A stretch of 64,000 nt of DNA from Allacma fusca (lineage: Eukaryota; Arthropoda; Collembola; Symphypleona; Sminthuridae), in NCBI GenBank assembly GCA_947179485.1, contig OX359250.1:7669873-7733872 (forward strand), in the 5' to 3' direction. Shown here one piece after another: positions 61,132 to 64,000 of this stretch. The notes beneath the pieces are model-generated. The model ran no database searches, was not told where the DNA came from, and was given only the letters and a program-made list of their open reading frames with translations. Each line of letters starts with the position of its first letter. Positions within the stretch are counted from its first letter, which is position 1. A program made the position numbers and the translations under genes.

Positions 61132-64000
61132 TTCGCATGCCAAAATCCTGGCTTGAGTTCGAACCCGGTTAGGGCTCCAACCTCACGTATGTACGCTCTA
61201 TAAAGGTTTACATTTTCCCATTTTAAAAATGCATTAGACCAATGCCTTCATCCTGCACGGATGTCGGATCCAAGCATCATTTATTCGTGAGTGAGATCAT
61301 CAGCGGATTTGGAAATATTAACTATCCATGAGCATTCACAAAGTAACCCATCATTCATAATGGAAGGAGTTCATAAATGTTACTTCTCCCCTTTAATATC
61401 CCAATGAGTCTGAAATATTCAAGTGTGCGAAAAGGAGAGAGAACAAAAGGTTGGGAGAGGAGACTCGGTGACTGTAACATGTACATTTCCTTCCATATGA
61501 TTATACATTTACTCCAGATATTTGTGGAAATGTTCAGGTATTAGTTTCCCTGCTTCGGAGGATGTTACAAGGCACGCGGACTAGTCCATACAATAGAAGT
61601 CTACAATAAAGGCAGATGATGTGGAAAAGTGAGAAAAGTAATTTTCCCAAGTTTTTTTTTTCTTACATGATTAGCATGACAATAACAATAGAACATGAAA
61701 CGTGCCATTGACTCAGGATGGAAAAACTCCGCGGGTTCAGCTTGTTTCCCTGTTTAGACGTTCCCCGGGAAACAAGCTTTTTGAGTGTCACTGATTGTCC
61801 ATTAATTTCTCACGTTACTGTCACCTCCTTCAATATCATTAAGGGGTGCTTGGGTGTACAAGTCCTATCATCATCTTTGGGGCTGGGTAGGTGTATTGTA
61901 TTAGTATAAGTACTATAACACTTGATTTTCCATCATGTCAAGGATGCTTCTATCCCTGTCATAACTTTTTCCAAACGTGAGGCCTTGTTCCATTAAGCTC
62001 CTCACAAAGGATAAAAAGTGAGGAAAACTCAAGAGCATGTTAAGTCTGTCAGGTATCTCTGTGTGGCTACACTTACAAACTCTTGAGTTTTGCAACTCGT
62101 CAAACAGATTCTTCACTTGATTATTTATGCTCCCTTTCATACAAGTCACACATTGTACGTACAAAAAAAAAAATCCGGCATAACATACACACTGAGGCAC
62201 TACCTCAACTTGGGTGGATTTTAGTGCGGAGCGACCAGGATGAGCGGGAGTATTCGGAGTATGATAATGTGTATTAGAAGGGATTTCCGTCTAAGTACCT
62301 GATTTGGAGGAACTAAGAGAAGACCAAAAAATATTTACCATAAAAGCCCGCCGCAGAGAATCCACTCAAGTCCATATGGAGAAAGCCCCATGAGGGGATC
62401 CGGGCGGGGGGAAAAACTGGCTGGGAGAGAGCTGACGATTATGATTATCATAAATCCTTGTTAAAGTTGCCGATTATATGGAATAACAGGAATGCATTGT
62501 TTGTGTGGGTGAAAGTGACAACATTATGGCTCCTAGGTAAAGGAAAAATATTCGACGATGAGCAGTGTGTAGTCCTTCCCTGACGGAGATAAAATATTGA
62601 AGCTCTTCAATGGATGACTTTTTCCAGCCGTGCTTCTCTCTCTCTCTCTCTCAAGCGAGGCGCATACTAAATGAGCACAGACTACACACAGATATATCTC
62701 ATGTATTATCTTTCCCCCGCTTCTTTAATCAACTCCATTCAAAATCCTGGGAGGTGGGAAATAAAAATATATGGTTTACATATCTCTTCATAATACAGCT
62801 CTCAGTCTCAACCACTACAGTACATAACTTTCCCCGTCCCGAACGAAAGGTGTTCTCAAGAAACCTTCCCTCCCGGCATAAAAACCCCCTAACACGTACA
62901 AAAGCGTCGAAATATTAAAATAATGCTTCATACATGTATCGATGAGGAGGCAAGACAGAAAAAAAAATCCTCATACTTTAAGCTCCGCATCCTCTAATGT
63001 AATAAAATGTAGTAACAACTACTCACTCCAATACTCCTTCCAACTCTTTACAGCCCTCCGTATTAAAATACAAACTTTGAATGGGAACTATTTTAAAAAT
63101 TCTTGATAACCTCTGCCACGGGTACCAGCTTCCTAAAAAGAACTTTCAAGAGATGATCTCCCTGATAAAATTTAAAAATTTGTTAGTTTTTTTTATGGTA
63201 CGGCCGGAGATACATACGAGGGCAATATGTCTACCTACCTAAGAATTGGCCCTGAGTTGAGGAAGAGCCTGTCATGTTTTGTATTCAAGAGTTTATTTTC
63301 TCTGCTGTGAGTTAGGATTTCCCGGAAATAATGGAAATTGAGCTTGTGCAGTTCAATAGGAAAAGTTGTCTTTACAACTTTTTGAACTCTGACCTCTGGA
63401 GTTTGACGGCTCCCAGTTCTAGGGTTGTTTGTGTCCTATTTGACTATGGTCTCTCCCTGTTTAAAGAGAATGTCTGAAGAGATTTGAATTTTTTATTGTG
63501 TTAGTATGGGAATGTGCTGTGACTTTGCTCAAATGTAAAAGTTTTTATGCTCTTGCTGCTCCTGATGGTCTGTATTATTTATTCAATCCTGTGAAAAGAA
63601 TCGGTATGGGTTGTGCTTCATGTTTTCTTAAGCGTTGGATACAGCATCAGGCTATAGTGGACGACAATGGGTTTTGTTTTGATGTTTTTTTATGAAAGGA
63701 GGAGGGAATCATGGATGATTTTAACATAAATGCTTCATATGATCATGGAATATGCATTGAGGGTCGTCCAGGGCAGAAAGCTTGAGGAGCTTTAGTCTCC
63801 ACGGATTTTATTTTTTTAGGGAAAAGCACACGTTTTTATTTTTTTGGTCTACACAAGATATAGGTATATAATAAGTGATACATGTAGGTTACAATTTGAA
63901 TATACATATTTATGAACTTCCCCGTGTCCTTGTTTACCATGGGTTTTAAATATACAACTCAACTGCTGGAATTGAGTTAGGAATTTAGTACAGAGTGGGA
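61132..64000. other. Non-coding spacer to window edge
   Basis: No recognised exon. (CT)n at 62634-62652. From about 63240 the plus strand becomes G/T-rich, as at the starts of the named plus-strand genes, so a plus-strand gene could begin here and continue beyond the window; no exon can be named. Confidence 0.4.

Noticed and set aside
61160..61185. tRNA T-loop-like 'gagttcgaacccgg'
   Set aside because: No flanking stem, anticodon arm or A box at the right distance.

Overview
The window is animal nuclear DNA: AT-rich, with genes interrupted by mostly short introns (about 60-500 bp, GT-AG apart from one GC-AG intron), simple-sequence repeats, and one intact non-autonomous DNA transposon. The BTB-zinc-finger protein at 46-49.6 kb opens its BTB domain with the QQFCLRWN signature of the tramtrack/broad/lola group, which points to an arthropod. 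I cannot place the species. Two axonemal genes (DNALI1/p28 and AK7) have every exon open, which suggests a lineage that still makes motile cilia or flagellate sperm.

I rebuilt seven multi-exon protein genes by hand from splice sites and phase. All of them keep the frame from start to stop. In order they are: DNALI1-like axonemal dynein light chain (934-2580, +, 5 exons, 356 aa); adenylate kinase 7 (4119-8765, +, 15 exons, 780 aa); p107/p130-type retinoblastoma protein (12620-17012, -, 14 exons, 916 aa); HERPUD-type ER stress protein (25837-28731, +, 7 coding exons, 393 aa); ornithine decarboxylase (34465-36802, +, 8 coding exons, 481 aa); Sam68/KHDRBS-type STAR RNA-binding protein (38967-40696, -, 5 coding exons, 349 aa); and a broad-like BTB-C2H2 transcription factor (46259-49618, +, 6 coding exons, 470 aa). 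A possible single-exon gene (9632-9781, +) encodes a 49-aa peptide with an N-myristoylation/palmitoylation start (MGCYCSK).

Layout: 0-9 kb is a head-to-tail pair of axonemal genes. From 12.6 to 17 kb lies the Rb-family gene on the opposite strand. From 17.8 to 25.8 kb is non-coding DNA with a 30-bp minisatellite and CA/TG runs. From 25.8 to 36.8 kb are HERPUD and ODC, and ODC converges on the STAR gene at 39-40.7 kb. At 42.0-43.6 kb sits a 1,548-bp hAT-type element with long inverted ends and an 8-bp target duplication. From 46 to 49.6 kb is the BTB-ZF gene. From 49.6 to 64 kb I recognise no coding sequence, but there is a marked cluster of long (GA/CT)n tracts.

Apart from the DNALI1-AK7 pair (both axonemal), the neighbours share no pathway: cell cycle, ER-associated degradation, polyamine synthesis, RNA processing and transcription. 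I see no wholly new system. The points most worth a second look are the intact transposon with its palindromic tandem core, the tiny acylated-peptide ORF, an ODC intron that could be retained in frame, the G/T-skewed tracts at gene starts with a skew switch near 24.1-24.6 kb, and the GA-tract cluster beside the BTB factor.
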